A DNA stretch of 8,644 nucleotides from Chitinophagaceae bacterium (GTDB taxonomy: Bacteria > Bacteroidota > Bacteroidia > Chitinophagales > Chitinophagaceae): contig JACMLD010000298.1 in the NCBI GenBank assembly GCA_014379785.1, positions 1 through 8,644 of the forward strand, given 5' to 3'. Under the pieces are notes generated by a model that was not told the DNA's origin, did not search any database, and was given only the letters and a program-made list of their open reading frames with translations. Position 1 is the stretch's first letter, and every line of letters starts with the position of its first letter. Below, piece by piece: positions 1 through 7,282 of this stretch. Made by a program: the position numbers and the translations under genes.

Positions 1-431
1 GCTTCGAGGTATGCAGTGGTCAGTTTATTCTTTTTGAAGTGATTGGTATCAGCTACGTCTTTGAAAACCAGCTTGTTACCTGTTCCTGCCACCTGGGCCT
101 CCATATTGTCAAAATAAATGCTGCTTCCGCTGATACCGGCACCTAGTCCAACGCTGAAACGAGGGTCTGTTTTAAAAGGAAAATCAAGCATGAAATAAAC
201 GCCCAGACTGCGGGAGACGCCTTTTAAACGGATGCTGTCAGGCTTCTGTGACCAGCCGTCGAATCCGATTTGAACGAGAAAATGATCATTGGGGCGGTTG
301 CCTATATCTACCTTACTCCAGTCTTTTTTCTTTTTTGCAGGCGCGGGAATGTTGGAGCGGGATGAGTCTGACTGTGCAAATCCAATATTCACGGCAGCCA
401 GGGCGATAAGGACAAAATATAATTTCTTCAT
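1..431 (-). CDS. PorT-like outer-membrane beta-barrel protein, 5' part only (runs off left edge)
   Basis: Reading the minus strand from the ATG at 431-429 gives 143 uninterrupted codons before the window ends, so the C-terminal part is missing. The first 20 residues form a classic signal peptide: MKK, a hydrophobic core, then GFAQ, with likely cleavage before Gln20, as is common in Bacteroidota. A short Ser/Pro/Lys-rich linker with a KKKK run (about residues 21-40) follows. After it come alternating hydrophobic/polar stretches such as FLVQIGFDGW, LGVYFMLDFPF and FSVGLGAGISGSSIYF, typical of transmembrane beta strands. This fits the small Bacteroidota outer-membrane beta-barrel (PorT-like) family; the ligand or role is unknown. 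No Shine-Dalgarno sequence precedes the start. The gene diverges from gltB and nothing ties it functionally to nitrogen metabolism. A generic OmpA-type barrel is the main alternative. Confidence 0.8.
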   Translation of the reverse strand, partial: MKKLYFVLIALAAVNIGFAQSDSSRSNIPAPAKKKKDWSKVDIGNRPNDHFLVQIGFDGWSQKPDSIRLKGVSRSLGVYFMLDFPFKTDPRFSVGLGAGISGSSIYFDNMEAQVAGTGNKLVFKDVADTNHFKKNKLTTAYLE

Positions 432-490
432 AATTTCTGGAAAGCTGCAAAGTAAAGGGAAAATTCGAAAAGAAAGGTTAAAGAAGAAGG

Positions 491-540
491 AAGCAAAATG
501 TGAGAGAATGAGAGAGAATGAGATAAAATATGGGAGAATG
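491..540 (+). repeat. Degenerate 10-base tandem repeat in a purine tract
   Basis: Read in blocks of ten from 491, the sequence is aagcaaaatg, tgagagaatg, agagagaatg, agataaaata, tgggagaatg. Four of the five units end in aatg, and three end in gagaatg. The tract lies inside 467-544, where the plus strand has only one C (position 494). This is simple-sequence DNA probably produced by slippage; no function is evident. Confidence 0.6.
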
Positions 541-772
541 TGGGCGCTATGCGCGTGTCATGCTGTATTAATAAAAGGAGGGAATGGAAATGGAAGCAGG
601 TGTAGGAATAGCCACTCACATCATCGAAGTGAATGCAACCGACGCATCGGCACCTGCCCGTAGCGGCCTTCGTTCCTGCGTTGAGTTTAAAGAAAGTATC
701 TCATAATGGATAACAGCAGGACACAGCCGCAGGGCAGTGACGTGCGGAGGTAGAGACTCAAACCTATCGGCT

Positions 773-802
773 GGGGATTCCTCGACTGCGCTCGGAATGA
801 CG
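773..802. repeat. Dispersed intergenic repeat motif (ATTCCTCGACTGCGCTCGGAAT type)
   Basis: The core at 777-798 begins ATTCC and ends GGAAT, so its outer 5 bases are inverted repeats. The CTCG inside it occurs twice (781-784 and 791-794). Downstream, GCTCG at 790-794 can pair with CGAGC at 801-805. From general knowledge, this motif is a multicopy intergenic element in many bacterial genomes and is often mistranslated as peptides containing VIPSAVEES or FRAQSRNP. Both peptides appear here in two minus-strand frames, which is why I do not call those frames genes. Copy number in this genome cannot be judged from one window. Confidence 0.65.
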
Positions 803-968
803 AGCAATTCGATACACAATGCACCGTCCCAATCTGTGGAAAAAAACTGAACAACTCGACAGGAATTTCCGTAAATATTCGTATTTTCACTTCGCTGCTT
901 GCTATATTCTCTCTATCCATATTGAAAAAAGACGGTTTCATTGAAAATTTTAAAATTGCAATTCAACG

Positions 969-3900
969 ATGGCAAGCAACACCGGTTTGTACTCACCTGC
1001 CTTTGAGCATGACTCCTGCGGAATAGGCTTTGTAGCGAATATCAAAGGCCACAAGTCACACCAGCATATTTCCGATGCGCTGACGGTTCTCGAAAACATG
1101 GAGCACCGGGGTGCCTGCGGTTGTGAGAGCAATACAGGCGACGGTGCGGGGATCATGATCCAGGCCCCCCACGAATTTTTCTTTGATGAATGCATAAAAC
1201 TCGGTATCCATCTGCCCCCATTCAGCAGGTATGGAGTTGGAGTGATTTTCTTCCCGCGCGAGATCCGACTCCGTGAAGAATGTCGCGACATCTTCAACCG
1301 CTCTGCTGAAAAACTGGGTCTCGAGATACTGGCTTACCGCAAGGTCCCGGTCAATGCAGACGGAATTGGTGCAACCGCCCTCAGCGTTGAACCCGAAATG
1401 GAACAGGTATTCATTGCCTGTCCGGATCATATTTCCAACCCCGAAGATTTCGAAAGAAAACTTTTTGTGCTGCGCAACTACGCAAGCCATACCATCAACA
1501 GCACGGTAAAAAAAGATGCCATCGGTTTTTACATTGCATCGCTGTCATATAAAACGGTTGTATATAAAGGCCAGCTTACGTCACGACAGGTAAGACAATA
1601 TTTTCCCGACCTCAGCAACAAAAGGCTCGTGAGCGCATTCGGTCTGGTGCACTCAAGATTTGCCACAAACACATTTCCTTCCTGGAAACTCGCGCAGCCA
1701 TTCAGATACATTGCACACAACGGTGAAATCAACACGCTACAGGGAAATCTCAACTGGTTAAAATCAAGCGAGCACGGTTTCTTTTCATCCTTTTTCTCAA
1801 AGGAAGACATGGATATTCTTCTGCCGATTGTTACAGAGGGGCAGTCGGATTCCGCCTGTCTCGACAATATGATCGAATTGCTCAATCTCACCGGCCGATC
1901 GCTGCCCCATGTGATGATGATGCTCATACCCGAGGCCTGGGATCAGAACACTGACATGGACCCATTGAAAAAAGCTTTTTACGAATATCATGCATCCATC
2001 ATGGAACCCTGGGATGGTCCGGCTTCCATCTCTTTCACCGATGGAAAAATCATCGGCGCCACGCTCGACAGAAACGGACTTCGTCCATCGAGATACTGCG
2101 TCACAAAAGATGATCGCGTTATCATGGCTTCGGAAACAGGAGCACTGCCAATCGACCCAGCCCTCATCAAAGAAAAAGGCAGGCTGCAGCCGGGAAAAAT
2201 GTTTGTAGTGGACATGGAAGAAGGCCGCATCATCAGTGACGACGAACTAAAAAGAAAAATCTGCGGTCAGAAACCATACGGTGACTGGCTCAATCAATAC
2301 AAGATCAGACTGGAGGAACTCGACGAACCAAGAGTTGCATTCACCCATTTATCAGACAACTCGGTGTTGAAATACCAGAAAGCTTTTGGTTATTCAAACG
2401 AAGACATCGATACCATCATCCGCCAGATGGCGCTTGATGGCAAAGAACCCATTGGTTCGATGGGAACCGATATTCCGCTGGCCGTACTCAGCGATCAGCC
2501 GCAACATCTCAGTTCTTATTTCAAACAACTGTTTGCTCAGGTAACCAATCCGCCGATCGATCCCATTCGTGAAAAAATGGTGATGAGTCTCGCGGCTTTT
2601 GTCGGCAACAACGGCAATCTGCTCGATGAAGATCCAAAGCATTGTCATACAGTCGCGCTTCGGCATCCCATTCTTACCAGCACAGAACTTGAAAAATTAC
2701 GAAGCATAGATACCGGCATTTTCCAGGCAAAAACATTGCAGACCTACTTCAGGGCCGACGGCAAACCCGGTTCGCTCAAAGCCGGACTGGACAGGCTCTG
2801 CCGATATGCAGAAGATGCGGTTCATGACGGATTTGAAGTACTGATACTCTGCGACCGCGCAGTAGACTCGGACCATGCCGCTATACCTACATTGCTTGCA
2901 ACGGCTGCAGTCCACCACCATCTTATCCGCAAAGGTCTCCGCGGTCAGGTAGGTATTGTGGTAGAAGCCGGTGATGTTTGGGAAGTCCATCATTTCGCCT
3001 GTCTGATCGGATTTGGCGCCACTGCCGTGAATCCATACCTCGCAATGGCCACCATCAGAAATATGAAGGTGAATGAAGTGATCAAAACCGATTATTCCTG
3101 GGATGATCTTCGCAAGAACTATATCAAAGCAGTATCGGATGGTTTGCTGAAAGTCTTTTCAAAAATGGGCATATCCACACTGCAGTCCTACCAGGGTGCA
3201 CAGATATTTGAAATACTCGGTCTTAACAAAGAAGTGGTAGACAAATATTTCACAGGTGCAGTGAGCAGGATTGAAGGCGTTGGACTGGATGAACTTGCAA
3301 AAGAAGCACTGGCAAAACACTGGCTCGCATTCAGCAAGAAAGAATTGCCCGTTGATCGTCTGCCCGAGGGCGGTGTTTACCAGTGGAAACGGAAAGGAGA
3401 ATTCCATCTTTTCAATCCGACCAGTATTCACCTGTTGCAGTATGCTACCAGAATGAATGACTACAATACTTTTAAAAAGTATTCAAAATATGTAAATGAT
3501 CAGAGCGAAAAAGCTGCAACGCTCAGGAGTCTTTTTGCTTTCAAACATCAGCGTCCATCCATTTCGATCGACGAAGTGGAACCGGCTGAAAGCATTTTTA
3601 AAAGATTCGCCACCGGGGCCATGAGCTTTGGATCCATTTCATGGGAAGCCCATACCACACTCGCTATTGCCATGAACCGTCTCGGCGGCAAAAGCAATAC
3701 CGGCGAAGGCGGTGAAGATGAAATCAGATATCAGCGTCTGACTAACGGTGACAGTATGCGCAGTTCCATCAAGCAGGTGGCATCGGCACGTTTTGGCGTC
3801 ACCAGTTATTATCTCACCGAAGCAGATGAATTGCAGATAAAAATGGCACAGGGAGCAAAGCCGGGAGAAGGCGGACAACTGCCGGGCCATAAGGTAGACG

Positions 3901-5486
3901 AGTGGATAGGAAAAACAAGACACTCGACCCCGGGCGTTGGGTTGATTTCCCCGCCTCCGCATCACGATATCTATTCAATCGAAGATCTGGCGCAACTAAT
4001 ATTTGATCTGAAAAATGCAAATCGCGCAGCAAGAATAAATGTAAAGCTCGTAAGTAAGGCAGGTGTAGGCACTATAGCTGCTGGCGTTGCAAAAGCCAAG
4101 GCAGACGTGATACTTATATCTGGCCATGATGGGGGAACGGGTGCTTCGCCCATCAGTTCGATCCGGCACGCCGGACTCCCATGGGAACTCGGACTGGCAG
4201 AAGCTCACCAGACGCTGGTAAAAAATAAATTGAGAAGCAGGGTAGTAGTGCAGGCAGACGGGCAAATGAAAACCGGTCGGGATATCGCCATCGCTGCATT
4301 GCTTGGAGCAGAGGAATGGGGTGTGGCAACAGCGGCGCTGGTTGTAGAAGGCTGTATCATGATGAGGAAATGTCATCTCAATACCTGCCCGGTAGGTGTG
4401 GCCACACAGGACCCTGAGTTGAGACAAAGATTTACAGGCAATGCTGATCACGTGGTGAATTTTTTCCGGTTTATGGTTGAGGAGCTCCGCGAGATAATGG
4501 CGGACCTCGGATTCAAATCAGTCCGCGAAATGGTGGGACAGGTGGACCATCTCGAAATGCGCGAAAATATTTCTCACTGGAAATACAGCAAGCTCGATCT
4601 GTCGCCCATACTATACAAAGAACCTTCTTCTCCTTTTGACAGTTTGTATAATACCGAATCGCAGGATCACGGACTGGAAGATGTGCTCGACTGGAAATTA
4701 CTGAAAGCCGCAGAGCCGGCTATTGCGAGGCAGGAAAGAATATCAGCATCATTTGATTTAAGAAATACGGATCGCACGGTTGGTACAATTCTGTCGAATG
4801 AAATCACAAAAATTTACAAGGCTGCAGGACTTCCGGATGATACCATCCATTTCAATTTTACAGGCACCGCGGGGCAGAGTTTTGGCGCATTCAATACAGC
4901 CGGTCTGACACTCGAGCTGGAAGGAGATGCCAATGACTATTTCGGAAAAGGGCTGAGCGGAGCCAGGCTGATCATATACCCTTCGCGTGAATCTTCATTT
5001 GTTCCCGAAGACAATATCATCGTCGGTAACGTGGCATTTTATGGCGCTACCTCCGGCGAATCCTTTATCCGTGGGAAGGCGGGAGAGCGTTTCGCAGTGC
5101 GCAACTCAGGCGCCCAGGTAGTTGTAGAGGGCACAGGCGATCACGGTTGCGAATACATGACAGGAGGAACCGTGGTAATTCTCGGGGAGACCGGCAGAAA
5201 CTTTGCCGCAGGCATGAGTGGTGGAATCGCGTACGTGTATGATGTCAACCATGTTTTTGCTGACCGGTGCAATGCAGAGATGGTAGACCTTGATGCGGTA
5301 GATGAAACGGATGCAACAATACTGCAGGATCTGATAGGAAAGCATTACGCATATACTGCCAGCACTGTTGCCAAATTTGTACTGGATGATTTTGATAATC
5401 AATTGCAGCATTTTGTAAAAGTGTTTCCAAAGGATTACAAAAAGGCATTGCAGCAGAAGCAGATCGCCGCCTCCGTAAGAAAATAA
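969..5486 (+). CDS. gltB: Glutamate synthase (NADPH type), large alpha subunit
   Basis: The 1505-residue product is the catalytic subunit of cytoplasmic glutamate synthase (GOGAT). It hydrolyses glutamine and passes the ammonia through an internal tunnel to 2-oxoglutarate. The class II amidotransferase domain covers about residues 17-430. Cys17 in HDSCGIGF would become the N-terminal nucleophile after removal of a 16-residue propeptide, and Asn251-Gly252 (HNGEINT) supply the oxyanion site. A central domain follows at about 465-770 (FAQVTNPPIDPIRE near 522-535). The FMN/synthase domain spans about 860-1210, with ATGAMSFGS at 881-889 and HDGGTGAS at 1053-1060. Cys1129, Cys1135 and Cys1140 form the C-x5-C-x4-C ligand set of the [3Fe-4S] cluster. 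The C-terminal GXGXG beta-helix starts near 1260. Length is normal for the family. An in-frame TAA at 951-953 leaves this ATG as the first possible start. There is no Shine-Dalgarno sequence. gltD follows after 24 bases, which supports the NADPH type rather than the ferredoxin type. Confidence 0.98.
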   Translation: MASNTGLYSPAFEHDSCGIGFVANIKGHKSHQHISDALTVLENMEHRGACGCESNTGDGAGIMIQAPHEFFFDECIKLGIHLPPFSRYGVGVIFFPREIRLREECRDIFNRSAEKLGLEILAYRKVPVNADGIGATALSVEPEMEQVFIACPDHISNPEDFERKLFVLRNYASHTINSTVKKDAIGFYIASLSYKTVVYKGQLTSRQVRQYFPDLSNKRLVSAFGLVHSRFATNTFPSWKLAQPFRYIAHNGEINTLQGNLNWLKSSEHGFFSSFFSKEDMDILLPIVTEGQSDSACLDNMIELLNLTGRSLPHVMMMLIPEAWDQNTDMDPLKKAFYEYHASIMEPWDGPASISFTDGKIIGATLDRNGLRPSRYCVTKDDRVIMASETGALPIDPALIKEKGRLQPGKMFVVDMEEGRIISDDELKRKICGQKPYGDWLNQYKIRLEELDEPRVAFTHLSDNSVLKYQKAFGYSNEDIDTIIRQMALDGKEPIGSMGTDIPLAVLSDQPQHLSSYFKQLFAQVTNPPIDPIREKMVMSLAAFVGNNGNLLDEDPKHCHTVALRHPILTSTELEKLRSIDTGIFQAKTLQTYFRADGKPGSLKAGLDRLCRYAEDAVHDGFEVLILCDRAVDSDHAAIPTLLATAAVHHHLIRKGLRGQVGIVVEAGDVWEVHHFACLIGFGATAVNPYLAMATIRNMKVNEVIKTDYSWDDLRKNYIKAVSDGLLKVFSKMGISTLQSYQGAQIFEILGLNKEVVDKYFTGAVSRIEGVGLDELAKEALAKHWLAFSKKELPVDRLPEGGVYQWKRKGEFHLFNPTSIHLLQYATRMNDYNTFKKYSKYVNDQSEKAATLRSLFAFKHQRPSISIDEVEPAESIFKRFATGAMSFGSISWEAHTTLAIAMNRLGGKSNTGEGGEDEIRYQRLTNGDSMRSSIKQVASARFGVTSYYLTEADELQIKMAQGAKPGEGGQLPGHKVDEWIGKTRHSTPGVGLISPPPHHDIYSIEDLAQLIFDLKNANRAARINVKLVSKAGVGTIAAGVAKAKADVILISGHDGGTGASPISSIRHAGLPWELGLAEAHQTLVKNKLRSRVVVQADGQMKTGRDIAIAALLGAEEWGVATAALVVEGCIMMRKCHLNTCPVGVATQDPELRQRFTGNADHVVNFFRFMVEELREIMADLGFKSVREMVGQVDHLEMRENISHWKYSKLDLSPILYKEPSSPFDSLYNTESQDHGLEDVLDWKLLKAAEPAIARQERISASFDLRNTDRTVGTILSNEITKIYKAAGLPDDTIHFNFTGTAGQSFGAFNTAGLTLELEGDANDYFGKGLSGARLIIYPSRESSFVPEDNIIVGNVAFYGATSGESFIRGKAGERFAVRNSGAQVVVEGTGDHGCEYMTGGTVVILGETGRNFAAGMSGGIAYVYDVNHVFADRCNAEMVDLDAVDETDATILQDLIGKHYAYTASTVAKFVLDDFDNQLQHFVKVFPKDYKKALQQKQIAASVRK

Positions 5487-5510
5487 ATTATTACCGTCAA
5501 ATCAGCGAGC

Positions 5511-7016
5511 ATGGGAAAGCCAACAGGTTTTTTGGAACATACAAGAGAGACTCCGGCAAAGGTGCCGGTGCAGGAAAGGATTCGTCATCACCAGGAATTC
5601 GTGCAGCGATATTCTGAAGAAAAGTTAAATCAGCAATCTGCCAGGTGCATGAATTGCGGAGTGCCTTTCTGCCACAGTGGATGCCCGCTGGGAAATATCA
5701 TTCCTGATTTCAACGATGCCGTGTATCAGAAGAACTGGCAGGAAGCATATGAGATATTAGCATCCACAAATAATTTTCCGGAATTCACCGGTCGCATTTG
5801 CCCGGCACCCTGTGAAAGTGCCTGTGTGCTGGGTATCAACCAGCCTCCGGTAACAATCGAAGAAATCGAAAAACACATCATAGAAATTGCTTTTGAAAAG
5901 GGGTTTGTTGTGCCGAAAAGGCCGAACGTGCGCACAGGTAAAAAAATTGCTGTGGTTGGTTCCGGTCCCGCAGGCATGGCTGCCGCTGCACAGTTAAACT
6001 ATGCAGGCCATAGTGTGACGGTGTTTGAGCGTGACGATGCGCCAGGCGGATTGCTGCGTTATGGTATTCCTGATTTCAAACTTGAAAAATGGGTAGTAGA
6101 CAGAAGAATAAATCTTCTGGAAGAAGAAGGAGTGGTTTTTAAATGCAATGCGAATGTTGGCGTCAATATCAAGATAAATGATTTACTACGGGAGTATCAT
6201 GCGATAGTCCTTACCGGTGGGTCAACGGTGCCCAGGGATCTTCCTGTGCCCGGCAGAGAATTGCAGGGCGTTCATTTTGCCATGCAGTTCTTAAAACAAC
6301 AAAATCGTCGCAATGCCGGCAAGCATGCATTTACCGGTTCAGAAAACGAGAGCAACTATTATGGGAGTGAACTTTCTGCGACAGGAAAAAATGTGATTGT
6401 CATTGGTGGCGGTGATACAGGCAGCGATTGTGTAGGTACCTCAAACCGTCACGGCGCTTTGTCGGTGACCCAGTTTGAATTGCTTCCGAAGCCTCCCAAT
6501 GAAAGAACTTCATACATGCCATGGCCAACTTATCCGATGACGCTGAAAGTATCTTCTTCTCACGAAGAGGGTGCAGAAAGAAGATGGGCAGTTGCCACCA
6601 AATCATTTGTGGGTGATGAGAAAGGAAATCTGGTTGGACTGCAAACGGTTGAACTGGAGTGGAAGATCAATGAGGAGGGTAGGGCCGCTCATTTCGTTGA
6701 GGTGCCTGGAAGTGAAAGAGTGTTGCCATGCGAAATGGCATTTCTGGCAATGGGTTTTGTACATCCGCAGCATGAAGGGTTGATATCACAACTGGGTGTT
6801 GAGCTGGACGAGCGTGGAAATGTGAAAGCGGGAGAGAAATATTTCAAAACGAATATCAATAAGGTTTTTTCTGCCGGTGATATGAGACGTGGGCAGAGCC
6901 TGGTGGTATGGGCAATCAGCGAGGGGCGAGAATGTGCCAGGAGAGTGGATGAGTTCCTGATGGGACAGTCGGTCCTGGAGAGCAAGGATGAGTCTTTTGC
7001 TGTGCGTTCAATTTGA
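5511..7016 (+). CDS. gltD: Glutamate synthase (NADPH), small beta subunit
   Basis: This 501-residue flavoprotein takes electrons from NADPH and passes them through FAD and Fe-S clusters to the FMN of GltB. The N-terminal Fe-S domain carries Cys46, Cys49, Cys54 and Cys58 (CMNCGVPFCHSGC) and Cys97, Cys101 and Cys105 (CPAPCESAC), the usual ligands for two [4Fe-4S] clusters. The FAD-binding Rossmann motif GSGPAG is at 150-155. The NADPH-binding motif GGGDTGSD is at 299-306. The conserved FAD-contacting C-terminal motif SAGDMRRGQSLVVWAI starts at residue 454. Length is close to the family norm. The gene follows gltB after 24 bases with no promoter-like sequence between them, and an intrinsic terminator lies just downstream, so the two subunits are probably made from one transcript. 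The start has no Shine-Dalgarno sequence, like the other genes here. Related NADPH-dependent oxidoreductase subunits share this fold, but the partner gene fixes the identity. Confidence 0.98.
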   Translation: MGKPTGFLEHTRETPAKVPVQERIRHHQEFVQRYSEEKLNQQSARCMNCGVPFCHSGCPLGNIIPDFNDAVYQKNWQEAYEILASTNNFPEFTGRICPAPCESACVLGINQPPVTIEEIEKHIIEIAFEKGFVVPKRPNVRTGKKIAVVGSGPAGMAAAAQLNYAGHSVTVFERDDAPGGLLRYGIPDFKLEKWVVDRRINLLEEEGVVFKCNANVGVNIKINDLLREYHAIVLTGGSTVPRDLPVPGRELQGVHFAMQFLKQQNRRNAGKHAFTGSENESNYYGSELSATGKNVIVIGGGDTGSDCVGTSNRHGALSVTQFELLPKPPNERTSYMPWPTYPMTLKVSSSHEEGAERRWAVATKSFVGDEKGNLVGLQTVELEWKINEEGRAAHFVEVPGSERVLPCEMAFLAMGFVHPQHEGLISQLGVELDERGNVKAGEKYFKTNINKVFSAGDMRRGQSLVVWAISEGRECARRVDEFLMGQSVLESKDESFAVRSI

Positions 7017-7036
7017 TCTTTCTTATTAAGATATAG

Positions 7037-7065
7037 TGGTGCTTCTCATTCGAAGCACCATTTTT
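7037..7065 (+). terminator. Intrinsic terminator of the gltBD operon
   Basis: TGGTGCTTC (7037-7045) and GAAGCACCA (7052-7060) form a perfect 9-base-pair stem around a 6-base loop (TCATTC). Five T residues follow at 7061-7065. It starts 20 bases after the gltD stop codon. The geometry is that of a rho-independent terminator for plus-strand transcription. The opposite strand lacks a comparable T run, so it is probably one-directional. Confidence 0.9.
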
Positions 7066-7180
7066 ATGTCCCAAAAAACATATTAAATCTAATAATATAT
7101 TAAGGATTTTTGGATTTTTGTAAATAAATCCACAATACATGGGTTACTATATTGCATTTTGTATATAAATACTATCAGAA

Positions 7181-7204
7181 TGTTAATAAATCTAACACCT
7201 GTTA
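7181..7204. promoter_or_regulatory. Candidate operator: three TGTTA/TAACA arms upstream of amt
   Basis: TGTTA at 7181-7185, TAACA at 7193-7197 and TGTTA at 7200-7204 make two overlapping inverted repeats sharing the middle arm, with spacers of 7 and 2 bases. They lie 79-102 bases before the amt start, in the A/T-rich spacer after the gltBD terminator. Arms of this size suit a dimeric DNA-binding protein, but 5-base arms in A/T-rich DNA can arise by chance. I cannot assign a regulator. Confidence 0.25.
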
Positions 7205-7254
7205 AACAATTTCTCCGTATTTTCGATCGTCGAGGCTCACATAGAATTAAACTT

Positions 7255-7262
7255 AATATTTG
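7255..7262 (+). promoter_or_regulatory. Weak candidate -7 promoter element for amt
   Basis: The sequence around 7254-7262 reads TAATATTTG, which resembles the Bacteroidota -7 pattern TAnnTTTG but with one extra base between TA and TTTG. It would place transcription start about 14 bases before the amt ATG. No matching TTTG element is visible at the expected upstream distance, so this is only a candidate. The terminator upstream implies that some promoter must exist between 7066 and 7282. Confidence 0.2.
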
Positions 7263-7282
7263 TAACCAAAAATCGTCTGCAC

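Larger units (their letters stand above)
432..968. other. Long intergenic region between divergent outer-membrane protein gene and gltB
   Basis: This 537-base gap has three visibly different parts. Positions 467-544 are a purine tract on the plus strand with a single C. Positions about 632-826 are GC-richer than either flank and carry a dispersed-repeat motif at 773-802. Positions 827-968 are A/T-rich and form the leader of gltB. I found no tRNA or other structured RNA, and no convincing long gene. Frames that stay open here either run antisense through the outer-membrane protein gene or are read through the repeat. One 38-codon frame at 590-706 has a well-spaced AGGAGG upstream, but nothing else supports it. 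Promoters for both flanking genes must lie here. However, I could not find a good match to the Bacteroidota promoter pattern (TTTG, about 19 bases, TAnnTTTG). Confidence 0.75.

Noticed and set aside
448..455. CAAAGTAA (TTACTTTG on the minus strand) as a -7 promoter element for the outer-membrane protein gene
   Set aside because: It is one mismatch from TAnnTTTG, but there is no upstream TTTG element at the right distance, and the implied leader would be very short.
289..663. Plus-strand open frame of 124 codons
   Set aside because: It runs antisense through the signal peptide of the outer-membrane protein gene and then through the purine tract. Its product is low-complexity and has no recognisable domain.
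616..941. Two overlapping minus-strand frames (616-819 and 687-941) that look like small hypothetical proteins
   Set aside because: Both are read through the dispersed repeat; the peptides VIPSAVEES and FRAQSRNP are typical mistranslations of it.
954..963. Perfect palindrome AATTGCAATT just before the gltB start
   Set aside because: It is short, A/T-rich and placed in an A/T-rich leader, so chance is likely. No partner site is visible elsewhere in the window.
1056..5448. Many minus-strand and alternate-frame open frames inside gltB
   Set aside because: They are shadows of a single intact, well-conserved gene. None has a domain or a plausible start.
7112..7131. GGATTT/AAATCC hairpin upstream of amt
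   Set aside because: The stem is only 6 pairs with an 8-base loop in A/T-rich DNA. It has no T tract and no riboswitch-like complexity.
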